Origin: CALXVA01 sp944392465
GTDB lineage: Bacteria > Bacillota > Clostridia > TANB77 > CAG-508
DNA: 64,000 nt
Assembly (NCBI GenBank): GCA_963931155.1
Contig: OZ006978.1
Coordinates: 558,001-622,000 of the forward strand
Direction: 5' to 3'
A program made the position numbers and the translations under genes. Positions 36,608 through 44,968 of the stretch are shown here, piece after piece; position 1 is the stretch's first letter; each line of letters starts with the position of its first letter. The notes under the pieces are model-generated. The model searched no databases, had not been told where the DNA came from, and was given only the letters and a program-made list of their open reading frames with translations.

Positions 36608-37013
36608 TATCTTCTCCACTTGGCAAATCGTTTATTATCTCTATTCTTTGTACTGTTGCTTCTTTTTCTTCTTTATCCCCTATGATATCTCTTAGCTCTT
36701 GTACCGCTGATACCTGATTTCTTCCATTTCCTAAAGCTGTTTTCCATAAAGCAACTATCATTGCCATTTGATTGTCTATATTGTCGTCATCTATCCCTAG
36801 CTTTTTTAGAACTTCTTTTAATTCATTTCCTTTTTTGTCCGTTAAGTTAAATGGTAGTGATAATAACAATTCTGCCTGCTCTTTCATTGCTTTTCTTTTC
36901 CTTTTAGCTTCTCCGCTTGCTTTACCTGCTTTAGAAGCACTTTCTTTTCTTTCTTCTCGCGTTTTTCTCGCGTTTACCTGTTCAATTGGCATTAAGTTTT
37001 GCTCATTAGCCAT
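36594..37013 (-). CDS. Terminase small subunit-like protein
   Basis: 139 residues, basic N-terminal half (TREERKESASKAGKASGEAKRKRKA), then a helix-rich core (QMAMIVALWKTALGNGRNQVSAVQELRDIIGD) of the DNA-binding small terminase type. It overlaps the large subunit start. Confidence 0.8.
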   Translation of the reverse strand: MANEQNLMPIEQVNARKTREERKESASKAGKASGEAKRKRKAMKEQAELLLSLPFNLTDKKGNELKEVLKKLGIDDDNIDNQMAMIVALWKTALGNGRNQVSAVQELRDIIGDKEEKEATVQRIEIINDLPSGEDNATS

Positions 37014-37040
37014 CTACCTCCACCTCTGTAAATTCTCCTT

Positions 37041-37226
37041 CTATATATTCAACTTCATCAATGTATCACATTGTCTCGCTGTTCTATTTAGCGGCTTTTT
37101 ATAGCCTTGTATCTTACTTTCGTCTTTTTCATAATCAATACATCTAATTGTTACTAAATTCCCTTCTTTTATTATTTCTATATTCTTGTCACAAAGAGTT
37201 TTCTTACAACTATCACATAATTCCAT
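37041..37226 (-). CDS. Small cysteine-rich phage protein
   Basis: About 62 residues from ATG 37226 (GGAGAAA upstream). MELCDSCKKTLCDKNI then VTIRCIDYEK and TARQCDT, a probable zinc-binding fold. Unknown role beside the terminase genes. Confidence 0.55.
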   Translation of the reverse strand: MELCDSCKKTLCDKNIEIIKEGNLVTIRCIDYEKDESKIQGYKKPLNRTARQCDTLMKLNI

Positions 37227-37253
37227 ATTATTTCTCCTTTGTATAAACACTAT

Positions 37254-37316
37254 AGAAGACATGCAAGACCTTTTTGTTGAGCTCTGAAAGGTGACACTAC
37301 TCGAGCTAATGTCTTC
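37254..37316. other. Inverted-repeat region upstream of the terminase genes
   Basis: GAAGACAT and ATGTCTTC enclose an inner GAGCT pair. No reading frame occupies it. Packaging (cos/pac) sites lie in this position in related phages, so it is a candidate only. Confidence 0.25.
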
Positions 37317-37365
37317 TTGCTATCTACCCTTTAGGTTCTTATGTCCTCTATACTATTCATAAGAC

Positions 37366-37509
37366 TTAACTAGAACTGTTTTGCAATGTCTTACAACTCC
37401 ATACCACATATACTGTAAATTCTGGCATTTCGTCTGTTTTGTCTAAATGTTCTATAGCATAATCTCTTACTAATTCTTTACATTTCTCTGTAAATTCTTC
37501 ATTACTCAT
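37366..37509 (-). CDS. DUF6275-like phage protein, short form
   Basis: 47 residues from ATG 37509 with GGGAGG upstream. FTEKCKELVRDYAIEHLDKTD and FTVYVVWSCKTLQN follow the DUF6275 pattern. The family usually runs on to ~80 residues with NKALLST after TLQN; here the frame stops, so it may be truncated. There is no CGG at the break. Confidence 0.55.
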   Translation of the reverse strand: MSNEEFTEKCKELVRDYAIEHLDKTDEMPEFTVYVVWSCKTLQNSSS

Positions 37510-37513
37510 ATTA

Positions 37514-37708
37514 TTATTCCTCCCTTGTTATTCCTTTTATAGCCCAAAATTGAGCTTCTTCTAATTTTGTCATCACTAAAGATGTTTCTCTACTAGCCTT
37601 GCAATTAGCTTCTATTTCGTTATACATATGTGAAAATACTTCTCTTATATGTTGTATTCTATTATTCTTCTCCTCATCTACTTCTACATATTTTGCTCTA
37701 TCATTCAT
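37514..37708 (-). CDS. Acb2/Tad1-like hairpin protein, candidate anti-CBASS/anti-Thoeris
   Basis: About 64 residues from ATG 37708. The helical hairpin NRIQHIREVFSHMYNEI followed by RETSLVMTKLEEAQFWAIKGI matches the pattern of Acb2/Tad1-type proteins (RE.S.A.TKLEEA..WA..AI). Known members bind cyclic nucleotides or gcADPR signals and block CBASS or Thoeris defence. Placement beside DUF6275 and the terminase is typical. Ligand cannot be told from the sequence. Confidence 0.6.
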   Translation of the reverse strand: MNDRAKYVEVDEEKNNRIQHIREVFSHMYNEIEANCKASRETSLVMTKLEEAQFWAIKGITREE

Positions 37709-37793
37709 TTTTATCTCTCCTCTAATAAAATAAAGAGCTAGCATTGTATCAACACTAACTCTTAGCTAATCAAACTATATACTTTTCATAGTT

Positions 37794-37836
37794 ATAAAAA
37801 TAGGCACATGGGCTTAGCCATCTCTGACTGTGCCTA
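37794..37836 (-). terminator. Terminator at the end of the early operon
   Basis: TAGGCACA and TGTGCCTA on the minus strand enclose a second small GGCT...AGCC stem and are followed by TTTTTAT. It comes after the DUF1492 regulator gene and before the late genes. Confidence 0.75.
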
Positions 37837-37906
37837 ACCCTTTTTAGGGACCTTGTTAAATTTTTTACATTATAATTAAATCATTTTTTTATGTCGTGTT
37901 TCAACC

Positions 37907-38312
37907 TTATTTGTCTAAATCATCGAATTTTTTTAATGCAATTTTGTGTTTATAGCACATATGCTTATAATCATATCCCATTTCATCTGCAACTTTAACT
38001 AATCTCTTTCCTTGTATATATACTTTATCTAGTATTAATGAATAAGGAAACTCCAATCTTTGAACTTGTTCTACTATTTCTTTTTGTTTTTTCTCTTCTT
38101 CTAATACTTTATCCATCATCTCATTAAAACAGTCCATTAGTTTTGCTATTTTCTCAGCCTCATTGTCATAAACTTGTCTACTTCCGCTTCGGCATATCCG
38201 ATAATATACTAGTTAGTCGATTTATTGTACTCTTTTGTGTTTCTATGTATTCTATTCTGTCTTTAATCCATATCTGTACATATTTATATCTCTTAAGATC
38301 TTCTCTGTTCAT
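37907..38312 (-). CDS. ArpU/DUF1492-type late-gene regulator, read through a CGG +1 site
   Basis: From ATG 38312 (GGAGGT upstream) the frame gives 42 residues ending LSDMPK, then CGG at 38186-38184 and a stop two codons later. Skipping C gives LSDMPKGSRQVYDNEAEKI and joins the open frame to 37907, 134 residues. This matches DUF1492/ArpU regulators, whose N-terminal part ends in SDMP(K/R)GG and whose C-terminal part is a sigma-4-like HTH (LVKVADEMGYDYKHMCYKHKIAL). It is last in the early operon, where late activators lie. Confidence 0.82.
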
Positions 38313-38324
38313 TCGTACCTCCTA

Positions 38325-38651
38325 CTATTTATGGTATTTTGCATATTTCTTAATATCAAACTCTGTTTTTAAATAATTGTAATCTTCTTTGTTTATGTAG
38401 AATTTACAATTAGTGCAATCTATTTCTATTAAGGCCATGCATTGTTTATTATTAAAAGCAAAACAATCTGATTTATATGTATAAAATGTTAATTCATTTG
38501 CTCCATTTCTCACTTCAACTGTTATTCCTCTTTCTTTCAAATAATCTAATGTTTCTAGTTTTATTTTTCTATATGAGATTGGATTGGTTTCTATCATTGT
38601 AATATTTTTATTTAAATCTATTACTTGACGTATTCTTTTATCAATTGTCAT
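38325..38651 (-). CDS. Hypothetical phage protein
   Basis: 108 residues, four cysteines (CFAFNNKQC, DCTNCKFY) and mixed alpha/beta. No family recognised. Overlaps the gene before by 11 bases. Confidence 0.55.
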   Translation of the reverse strand: MTIDKRIRQVIDLNKNITMIETNPISYRKIKLETLDYLKERGITVEVRNGANELTFYTYKSDCFAFNNKQCMALIEIDCTNCKFYINKEDYNYLKTEFDIKKYAKYHK

Positions 38652-39013
38652 ATGTTTCTCCTTTCACTTTATAACAGTTAGCCTCATATTGTTCATGTGT
38701 TAAAACTTCTGTGATTTCAAGTCCTTCTTCTATATCTTCTTTTACTGCTTTTAGCATTTCTTTATCATAGATATATACAAAATCATTATTTAATACATCT
38801 TGTATAAATACTATATCTCCGTACTTCTATTAAGTCGATTAAATTACAGTTGTGTTTTGTTATGTTTTCTATCTTAAAAGCAAAAGGCATCTCAAAGTTA
38901 TTCTTTACATATATTGTGTCCTGATTTACTCTTATTACTTTTCCAATTCCTAAGGCAATTAATCTAAAATCATTATTTATTCTTACATATTCTCCTACTT
39001 TAATATCTTCCAT
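38641..39013 (-). CDS. Hypothetical phage protein read through a CGG +1 site
   Basis: The frame from 39013 gives 64 codons (GEYVRINNDFRLIALGIGKVIRVNQDTIYV...LIDLIEV), then CGG at 38821-38819 followed by a short non-typical tail. Skipping C gives EVGDIVFIQDVLNNDFVYI...ITEVLTHEQYEANCYKV to a TGA at 38643, 123 residues. LIEVGD and VLTxEQ(Y/F)E are common in small phage proteins of this sort. The new stop overlaps the next start. Confidence 0.75.
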
Positions 39014-39017
39014 TTTC

Positions 39018-39422
39018 CTACTCCTCAGTTGAATTATCTAAAATAAATTGTTTTACAGTTTGTCCTGTGTATTTATAGGCTCTATCATCAATATATAATT
39101 GTGCTGGTAATTTTCTATTTGTTACTCCTATAATATTTAAGTTATTAAAAAATGTAACTTTATCGCCTATTTTAACTGCATCTGCCCAAAAACCTTGTTT
39201 GTTCCACCAACTAATTATCTGTTCTGGTTGCCTAGTTGAACATATAAAAATTGGTATCCCTGCCTTTTGCAAAAATAACATTAAATCTAATACATTTTTA
39301 TTATAGTCATCATATATACTCCCATCTTGCCAACCTTTTGAATATTTATGTATTACTCCATCAAAATCAAAACATACTGCGTGTCCTTTTTCTAATTTTA
39401 AATCTAATTTTTTTACTTCCAT
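39018..39422 (-). CDS. HAD-like phosphatase
   Basis: 134 residues. HAD motif I AVCFDFDGVIH near residue 16, motif II ICSTRQPEQI near 60, late acid motif LYIDDRAYKY near 110. Such small HAD proteins are common in phages, substrate unknown. Confidence 0.75.
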   Translation of the reverse strand: MEVKKLDLKLEKGHAVCFDFDGVIHKYSKGWQDGSIYDDYNKNVLDLMLFLQKAGIPIFICSTRQPEQIISWWNKQGFWADAVKIGDKVTFFNNLNIIGVTNRKLPAQLYIDDRAYKYTGQTVKQFILDNSTEE

Positions 39423-39426
39423 ATCT

Positions 39427-39789
39427 CTACTCCTTTTCTACTAATCCTGCAAAATATTGTTTTAGTTCTTCTTTACTATTGATTCCATAACCATTCATAT
39501 ATGTTAAATAAAATTCTCCCCATAATTCTTTAACTATTAAATCTATTACTTGTTCTTTAAATTTATCATTGTTTGCTAAAATCATACATCGCTTATTTTC
39601 TTCATTTAGTTCTTTTTGTAATTTTACAATTTCTTTTAATTGCTCATTTATTATCTTATCTTTTTCTTTTATTAGAGATAAGACTGTGTCTGCTTTTTTA
39701 CTATCACTACTCATTATGTATTTCGTTGTCCAAGTATTATCGGCAATATATTCTACCAATTCTATCGCTTCTCTTTGTTCATTTGTCAT
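39427..39789 (-). CDS. Hypothetical phage protein, coiled coil
   Basis: 120 residues, with VLSLIKEKDKIINEQLKEIVKLQKELNEEN heptads between helices. No family recognised. Confidence 0.5.
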   Translation of the reverse strand: MTNEQREAIELVEYIADNTWTTKYIMSSDSKKADTVLSLIKEKDKIINEQLKEIVKLQKELNEENKRCMILANNDKFKEQVIDLIVKELWGEFYLTYMNGYGINSKEELKQYFAGLVEKE

Positions 39790-39792
39790 TGC

Positions 39793-40320
39793 TTAAACAC
39801 CTCTTCTACTTCTTATTCTAAAATAATTATCTTTCTTTAAAGATTCTTCTATTGCTTTCTTTATATTTTTTCTCGAATTTTCTAAACATCTTTTACATTG
39901 TTTTTGTCCATATTCTGTTGGCTTACCACAAACCGAACAATATCCTTCTGTTCCAAATAATACTCTTGCTGTTATTCCTTTTTCTCTTCTTTTATTCATT
40001 TCATTGTTGTTTCTAATTGCAGAACATCTTCCGCAAAAAATTGAATTGCTTTCATGTTCTCTTTCTCCACATCTAGGACATATTCCAAAAGCGACCATTA
40101 TATCGTATCTTCTTTTATTGTGCTTTCTTTTTCTTTCTTTTTGTTCGGTTGTTAATTTTCTATTTTTATCTTGCTCTCTTTTATCCATTTTGCAAACTAA
40201 ACAAAATAAACTTCCTTTTTCCGCTTTTTCTTTTTTGCATCTAACACAAATATGGTGCTCTTTTAACCATTGATATCTTTCTTTATCATATTCTTTATCA
40301 TATTCAGTTCTTTTTCTCAT
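39793..40320 (-). CDS. Cysteine-rich (multi zinc-ribbon) phage protein
   Basis: 175 residues, strongly basic, with three to four CxxC pairs: HICVRCKKEK, FCLVCKM, GICPRCGERE, FCGRCSAI, GYCSVCGKPT, QCKRCLEN. Probably binds nucleic acid. Its CGG triplets are all out of frame, even in the CGR motif, where TGC-GGA codes normally. Confidence 0.65.
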   Translation of the reverse strand: MRKRTEYDKEYDKERYQWLKEHHICVRCKKEKAEKGSLFCLVCKMDKREQDKNRKLTTEQKERKRKHNKRRYDIMVAFGICPRCGEREHESNSIFCGRCSAIRNNNEMNKRREKGITARVLFGTEGYCSVCGKPTEYGQKQCKRCLENSRKNIKKAIEESLKKDNYFRIRSRRGV

Positions 40321-40532
40321 ATTAGCACCTTACTATTTCTAATGAATTGTGATTTTATATTATATTTCAAACTTTTAACCCCATTATAATTAGAAAATGG
40401 TAAGATTGTTCTATCTGTTAAAACTTTAAAAAGTACTCTATCATTTGAAATATCTAATACTTTATAATCAAAATCTATTTGTTTATTATCGCTTTTAGTT
40501 GTGTATTTCTTTCCTATTACTAATCTCTCCAT
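40317..40532 (-). CDS. Hypothetical phage protein
   Basis: About 71 residues from ATG 40532 (AGGAGG seven bases upstream). Basic beta-type (LVIGKKYTTKSDNKQIDFDYKVLDI). Overlaps the zinc-ribbon gene start by four bases. Confidence 0.5.
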   Translation of the reverse strand: MERLVIGKKYTTKSDNKQIDFDYKVLDISNDRVLFKVLTDRTILPFSNYNGVKSLKYNIKSQFIRNSKVLI

Positions 40533-40543
40533 ACTTAATCCTC

Positions 40544-41386
40544 CTACCAATTAATAGAATTTATTATTTCTTTTTGTTCTTCTTCTGTTCTACGTAAATA
40601 AATCTTTGTAGTGTCTAAGTTTGAGTGTCCCAGCAAATCTGCTAATAAAGTTATATCTTTATTATTTTTTAAAAAATTTATAGCAAACATATGCCTAAAA
40701 GAATGTGGATGTACTTTTTTAGTATCAATGTTTAACTTTGTAGCAATTTTCTTTAATTCTTCACTTATTCCTCTTGCGCTAATAACTTGTCCATATTTAT
40801 TTTTAAAGATATATCCTTCAATTGCATTTTCCTTTATCCATTTTATTAACTCTTTTTGCAAGTTTTCTGGAATATATATTCTTCTAAATTTCCCACCTTT
40901 TGATATAATTTCTAGATAGCCTTTTTCAATGCTGTTTACATCAGTTTTAATCACTTCACTAATTCTTGCACCTGTATATCCCATGAATTTAATAATAAAA
41001 TAATATTTCTTTTTGTTTTGTTTTGCATATTCATACATCATTTTAAATTCTTCTGTTGAAATTACATTGTTTAAATATGTTTTATTTTGCATTTTTACAT
41101 TTTTTATTATTATTTCTTCATATCTTTTGTCTTTTTTTAAATTTGAATAAAATTTTATAAATTTGGTCACCCCTGCTATTCTGACATTTACTGTCTTAGG
41201 TTTTCGCTTTGTCAATAAAATTTCTTTATATTTTCTTAAATTATCTTTGTTTAAAACGTCTCCTACCTCTTCTTTATAATTTTTTAAACAATATAAATAT
41301 TGTTTAATAGTGTTATCACTTTCCTCTAAGTCAATCAAATAATCTTTAAAATTCATTTTTATTTCATTTGTTATAACTATATCCAT
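40544..41386 (-). CDS. Second tyrosine recombinase (Xer-like)
   Basis: About 280 residues from ATG 41386; the frame is open to 41440 but that part overlaps the CGG-frameshifted gene upstream. N-terminal SAM-like domain (LEESDNTIKQYLYCLKNYKEE) and catalytic domain with Arg in GYTGARISEV, HSFRH, GHSNLDTTKIYL (His-Tyr). It stands in the early operon, so likely a dimer resolvase or similar rather than the integrase. Confidence 0.85.
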   Translation of the reverse strand: MDIVITNEIKMNFKDYLIDLEESDNTIKQYLYCLKNYKEEVGDVLNKDNLRKYKEILLTKRKPKTVNVRIAGVTKFIKFYSNLKKDKRYEEIIIKNVKMQNKTYLNNVISTEEFKMMYEYAKQNKKKYYFIIKFMGYTGARISEVIKTDVNSIEKGYLEIISKGGKFRRIYIPENLQKELIKWIKENAIEGYIFKNKYGQVISARGISEELKKIATKLNIDTKKVHPHSFRHMFAINFLKNNKDITLLADLLGHSNLDTTKIYLRRTEEEQKEIINSINW

Positions 41387-41387
41387 T

Positions 41388-41631
41388 TCACTCTCCCAGC
41401 CTCCTTCCGACAAAATAGACAATAATCTATGTCTACCCATCTATATCCATAACCACTATCTACCATAAGTCCTGCTTTTTTATCAGCTTCATTCTTTAAT
41501 ATAAACATTTCTAAAAAATCTCGTTTATTTTGTGGCTCGTGATAACCTGCCGTTTTCTGCCATTCATAAGTTCTAACAGGCTTACCACTTAATATTTCGC
41601 CTTTACTATTTGCATCACAAAATTTACACAT
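41388..41631 (-). CDS. Zinc-ribbon phage protein read through a CGG +1 site
   Basis: N-terminus MCKFCDAN, then 74 codons to DIDYCLFC, then CGG at 41409-41407. The zero frame runs on as RKEAGRVKWI into the recombinase start. Skipping C gives YCLFCGRRLGE and a TGA at 41390, one base before the recombinase ATG. FCGR(R/K)L is the usual ending of such zinc-ribbon proteins. 80 residues. Confidence 0.82.
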
Positions 41632-41646
41632 TTCTATTTTTCTCCT

Positions 41647-41916
41647 TTACACTACTCTATTCCATTTTAAATTATAGAAAAAATCTTTCGGAAAACTTAA
41701 ACCTTTCATAAAGTTAAATATTTTCTCTCTTGGTATTTTCTTCTTACCGTTAGCATATAAGCAAAATTCTCTATACTCAATTTCACATTTTTCTGCTGCT
41801 TCTTTATATGTATATCCTCTGTAAATGCAGGCTTCTCTTACTCTTTCTGGTACAATAAAGTCTACTTTTTCAATTTTAGGTGTATAATGTACTTCAAAAT
41901 CGTGCATAAATGACAT
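41647..41916 (-). CDS. Small HTH phage protein
   Basis: 89 residues, with RVREACIYRGYTYKEAAEKCEIEYREFCLYANGKKKIP, an XRE-like helix-turn-helix. Role unknown; probable early regulator. Confidence 0.6.
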   Translation of the reverse strand: MSFMHDFEVHYTPKIEKVDFIVPERVREACIYRGYTYKEAAEKCEIEYREFCLYANGKKKIPREKIFNFMKGLSFPKDFFYNLKWNRVV

Positions 41917-41918
41917 TT

Positions 41919-42275
41919 TTATTTCTCTCCTTCTAAAAGTTCTTTCTTTACTTGCCTTATATATTCTATATCTTCGTCTGGTCCATTTAATCTGTCAAAA
42001 TAATCTTCAATGTATTCTAATGCCTCTTTCACTTTATCTTTATGTATAAACCCTCTCTCAAACGCATCATTTAATTGCTTCCTTTGTATATGATTTTCTT
42101 CTTCTAGCTCTTGTATTCGCTTGTCTTTTTGCTCTCGTTCTGCTAAGATGTGTGATATGGCTAGCTGATTACTAATTCCTATCCAGTTTGCGTGTTCAAC
42201 TTTTATTAGTTCATTACATCTTTTAACATCATCTTCTATGCTACCGACATTTTTGTCGCTTGTTTTATTACTCAT
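41919..42275 (-). CDS. Hypothetical phage protein
   Basis: 118 residues, helix-rich, acidic (ISHILAEREQKDKRIQELEEENHIQRKQLND). Ends with a DFDRLNGPDEDIEYIRQVKKELL-like part. No family recognised. Confidence 0.5.
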   Translation of the reverse strand: MSNKTSDKNVGSIEDDVKRCNELIKVEHANWIGISNQLAISHILAEREQKDKRIQELEEENHIQRKQLNDAFERGFIHKDKVKEALEYIEDYFDRLNGPDEDIEYIRQVKKELLEGEK

Positions 42276-42277
42276 AT

Positions 42278-42421
42278 CTATACCAACTCCTCAAACTTCT
42301 TTCCAAAATTCTCAAAACTTTTTATTATCATTTCTGCTTCGCTTGAATCAATGCCAAAATTTCTCACTATTTGACTATTTAATTGCATTATTTCCTCGAC
42401 AGTTATATCCGCTTCACTCAT
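42278..42421 (-). CDS. Small hypothetical phage protein
   Basis: 47 residues, MSEADITVEEIMQLNSQIV then EMIIKSFENFGKKFEEL. Its ATG follows the previous gene's TAG directly, so the two are probably coupled. Confidence 0.5.
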   Translation of the reverse strand: MSEADITVEEIMQLNSQIVRNFGIDSSEAEMIIKSFENFGKKFEELV

Positions 42422-42529
42422 CTATTCATCTTCACCTTTCTTTTTATCTCTTTCTCTTAAATAATCGCATATCTCACAAGTTATTAAATAACCAAAACCC
42501 CCAATAAGTAAAACTATAACTGCTATCAT
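42422..42529 (-). CDS. Small membrane phage protein
   Basis: 35 residues, one hydrophobic helix (MIAVIVLLIGGFGYLITC) and a charged tail. Follows rusA. Confidence 0.5.
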   Translation of the reverse strand: MIAVIVLLIGGFGYLITCEICDYLRERDKKKGEDE

Positions 42530-42531
42530 AT

Positions 42532-42891
42532 CTATTCTTCCTCGCTTTCCTTTATATCTAAAATCACTTTACTTTCATTTCCATATTCAAATGTATCTCT
42601 AAAACCTACTACATAATTTCTATTATCGTTTTTTAATTTACCTGCTTTTACCATACTGTCTAATATGAATTTCTTTGCAAAACATACATTGTCTAAATCT
42701 CGTTTTTTGTTTTCCTCTATCCAGTGAAAATGAATTTTTATAGGCTTATCATACTTTGGTAGTTTATTTATATACCAGCATATATCTGCTTCTATGTTCT
42801 TTTTCATATTTGCCCCAGCATATCTATTTTTTCTACATTCATTTATATATTGATTAAGTGAAGGTAGCCTAAATGGTATTTCAATTATCAT
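42532..42891 (-). CDS. rusA: RusA-family Holliday junction resolvase
   Basis: 119 residues. RusA pattern: IPFRLPSLNQYINECRKNRYAG, KIHFHWIEENKKRDLDNVCFAKKFILDSM with catalytic acids in KRDLDN, and a late NYVVGFRDTFEYGNE. It resolves recombination intermediates in phage replication. Confidence 0.85.
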   Translation of the reverse strand: MIIEIPFRLPSLNQYINECRKNRYAGANMKKNIEADICWYINKLPKYDKPIKIHFHWIEENKKRDLDNVCFAKKFILDSMVKAGKLKNDNRNYVVGFRDTFEYGNESKVILDIKESEEE

Positions 42892-42895
42892 TCTT

Positions 42896-43289
42896 CTATA
42901 TCTCCTTTACTACAACTACTTGTCCTTTATTTTTCTTTGCTCTTTTATAATAGATAGGATCTTCTATTTCTTGATTTAATTTTCTTAGTTTACTTATTGC
43001 TGTATTTACTGCATTTCTTAAACCGAGGCAAGTTGTATAACTCCTTTAATATTTCTAATTCTCTATATTCGTATTTATTTTTATGTCGTTCTACTAATAT
43101 TTCAAACAGTTCATCTAACTGCTCTCGTTTTTCTTTAGCTGTTAAGTTGTAATATTCATTTAAAATATCATGTTCTAAGTCACTTCTTTGTTTATCATTT
43201 TCACCAACATTGGTGTATGCTATATCTGTCCTTTTGTTAGCATCTATCAGAATTTTATTTAACTCTTCTATAATCTCTAACGATTTCAT
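42896..43289 (-). CDS. Hypothetical phage protein read through a CGG +1 site
   Basis: 88 codons to LKELYNLP, then CGG (43025-43023) and 11 codons to a stop in the zero frame. Skipping C gives PGLRNAVNTAISKLRKLNQEI and continues to 42898, 130 residues; the new stop lies five bases before the rusA start. Helix-rich, no family recognised. Confidence 0.7.
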
Positions 43290-43477
43290 TTCTTTAGTGC
43301 CTCCTTTATACCTAAATTCAATTTAATCTGCTCTATACTTTGCTTAGCAGATGGAGGTTGTCCATATCTACAATTGACATTTCCTATAAAATTAGGGTTT
43401 TCTAATGCTGTGCAACCTAGACACCTCCCACTTGCTAAAGCTTTTTTGCAACTTTCTATTAATTGACTACTCTTCAT
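43286..43477 (-). CDS. Small cysteine-containing phage protein
   Basis: 63 residues with SGRCLGCTALENPNF and VNCRYGQPPSA. Probably a small zinc-binding protein; function unknown. Start and stop overlap neighbours. Confidence 0.55.
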   Translation of the reverse strand: MKSSQLIESCKKALASGRCLGCTALENPNFIGNVNCRYGQPPSAKQSIEQIKLNLGIKEALKK

Positions 43478-44624
43478 CTATTAACTCCCAAAATCTTTTT
43501 GCTCCATAATCATTTATTAATATTTTTCTTAGTTTGCTTAACTCAATCTCTTCTAAATCTTGTATATTATGTTGCTCACAGAATTTATTTGTTCCAAATG
43601 AACATGCACCTGTTATTGCTCTATATTGACTCCTTGTTACTTTACCTGTTTTCTTTATTTCTGACACTATTTCATTGACATCTACATTGTCTAGTTTTTT
43701 TAACGTTAAATCATCAATTGCTTCTCTTAATGTATATCCATGTGCTGATAGCTCTCCTTCTTTTGCTATATATATTTCCTTAATTTCATCTGGATTTTTA
43801 TCATATATATCGTCTATATCTATTGCTTTAATTATTGTTATATTGTCCCTTTTCTTTTCTGATAGTTTTATTGTCCATATTCCATCTAATTCAACTACTG
43901 GATAAAACTCTTTTTGCCATAAAATATAATATGTATTTGCTTTAAGTATTTTTCCATTAAAATCTTTATAATCTTTATTTCCTATTTGTGCCGATTTTGC
44001 AAAGATCGGTACAATTTTATTTTCGTCATTTCTTCCCCACTCTGATAACGATATCCATGTACCTTTTTTAGCTTTAATAATTGACTTATATCCACATGCA
44101 AATCCTATTGAACTATCTCCTGAAATTTCTATCTGTGCTCTATATCCTGAGCTACCTATCTGTGCTCTATATCCTGAGCTACCTATCTGTGCTCTATATC
44201 CTGAGCTACCTATCTGTGCTCCATCTCCTGAGCTACCTATCTGTGCTCCATTTCCTGAGCTACCTATCTGTGCTCTATTTCCTGAGCTACCTATCTGTGC
44301 TCTATATCCTGAGCTACCTATCTGTGCTCCATTTCCTGAGCTACCTATCTGTGCTCCATCTCCTGAGCTACCTATCTGTGCTCCATTTCCTGAGCTACCT
44401 ATCTGTGCTCCATTTCCTGAGCTACCTATCTGTGCTCTATATCCTGAGCTACCTATCTGTGCTCCATTTCCTGAGCTACCTATCTTAAAAAAATCTTCTC
44501 CTTCATCATTATTGTTATTCTTATTACTTACCACTCCATGTATAAAATCTATTAATTTAGATGTAAAATCACTCACTAATTTAACTCCAATTTTTTCTAT
44601 CATTCCTTCAAAAAAATTAAACAT
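43467..44624 (-). CDS. Nonapeptide-repeat (DUF7666-like) phage protein
   Basis: 385 residues. After a short N-terminal part (residues 1-47) come 13 tandem IGSSG(N/Y/D)(G/R)AQ repeats, then a C-terminal domain (GTWISLSEWGRNDENKIVPIFAKSAQIGN, GEWTIKLSEKKRDN-like) and VNEIVSEIKKTGKVTRSQYRAITGACSFGTNKFC. Resembles DUF7666-type proteins. The repeats should build a beta-helix-like rod. Confidence 0.65.
   Translation of the reverse strand: MFNFFEGMIEKIGVKLVSDFTSKLIDFIHGVVSNKNNNNDEGEDFFKIGSSGNGAQIGSSGYRAQIGSSGNGAQIGSSGNGAQIGSSGDGAQIGSSGNGAQIGSSGYRAQIGSSGNRAQIGSSGNGAQIGSSGDGAQIGSSGYRAQIGSSGYRAQIGSSGYRAQIEISGDSSIGFACGYKSIIKAKKGTWISLSEWGRNDENKIVPIFAKSAQIGNKDYKDFNGKILKANTYYILWQKEFYPVVELDGIWTIKLSEKKRDNITIIKAIDIDDIYDKNPDEIKEIYIAKEGELSAHGYTLREAIDDLTLKKLDNVDVNEIVSEIKKTGKVTRSQYRAITGACSFGTNKFCEQHNIQDLEEIELSKLRKILINDYGAKRFWELIDEE
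44133..44483 (-). repeat. 27-bp tandem repeat, 13 units, within the nonapeptide-repeat gene
   Basis: Each unit codes IGSSGxxAQ; the variable positions are Asn-Gly, Tyr-Arg, Asp-Gly or Asn-Arg. Units are almost identical, so copy number may change by recombination. Confidence 0.92.
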
Positions 44625-44635
44625 TTCTTTTCCTC

Positions 44636-44962
44636 CTAATCTATGTTTGGTATATGTTGCATATTCTCTGCTTCCATTTTTTCCTGCTCAGTAGCTTTTT
44701 TATATACTGCAACACTTTTCTTTGTTACGTAATCCACTTTTGTTCCACATTCTATTAACTCGTGATATTCATTTACTAATTCAGTTAGTCTAGGTCTTAC
44801 GTGGTTCATATCAAAATATTTTGAATATCCTCTTCTATTCATTTCATCTTCTATTTCTCTTGCTGTCATTTCTCTGTTGCCTATTATCTCTAATATTTGC
44901 ATATATTTTGTTAACCTCTTTGGTTTTATGTCTTCAAAACTCATTTGTCTTGTTTCTATCAT
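44636..44962 (-). CDS. Winged-helix-like phage protein
   Basis: 108 residues. TKYMQILEIIGNREMTAREIEDEMNRRGYSKYFDMNHVRPRLTELV is typical of a small winged-helix domain. Next to the replication initiator, suggesting regulatory or replication role. Confidence 0.55.
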   Translation of the reverse strand: MIETRQMSFEDIKPKRLTKYMQILEIIGNREMTAREIEDEMNRRGYSKYFDMNHVRPRLTELVNEYHELIECGTKVDYVTKKSVAVYKKATEQEKMEAENMQHIPNID

Positions 44963-44968
44963 TTGTTA

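Noticed and set aside
37366..37509. DUF6275 gene end as a further CGG site
   Set aside because: The frame stops after TLQNSSS without a CGG; it is a short or truncated form of a different kind.
44133..44483. CRISPR array
   Set aside because: Direct 27-bp repeats with no spacers, fully inside an open frame.
44081..44488. Antisense ORF with LSYLSVL repeats
   Set aside because: Shadow of the 27-bp repeats in the nonapeptide-repeat gene.
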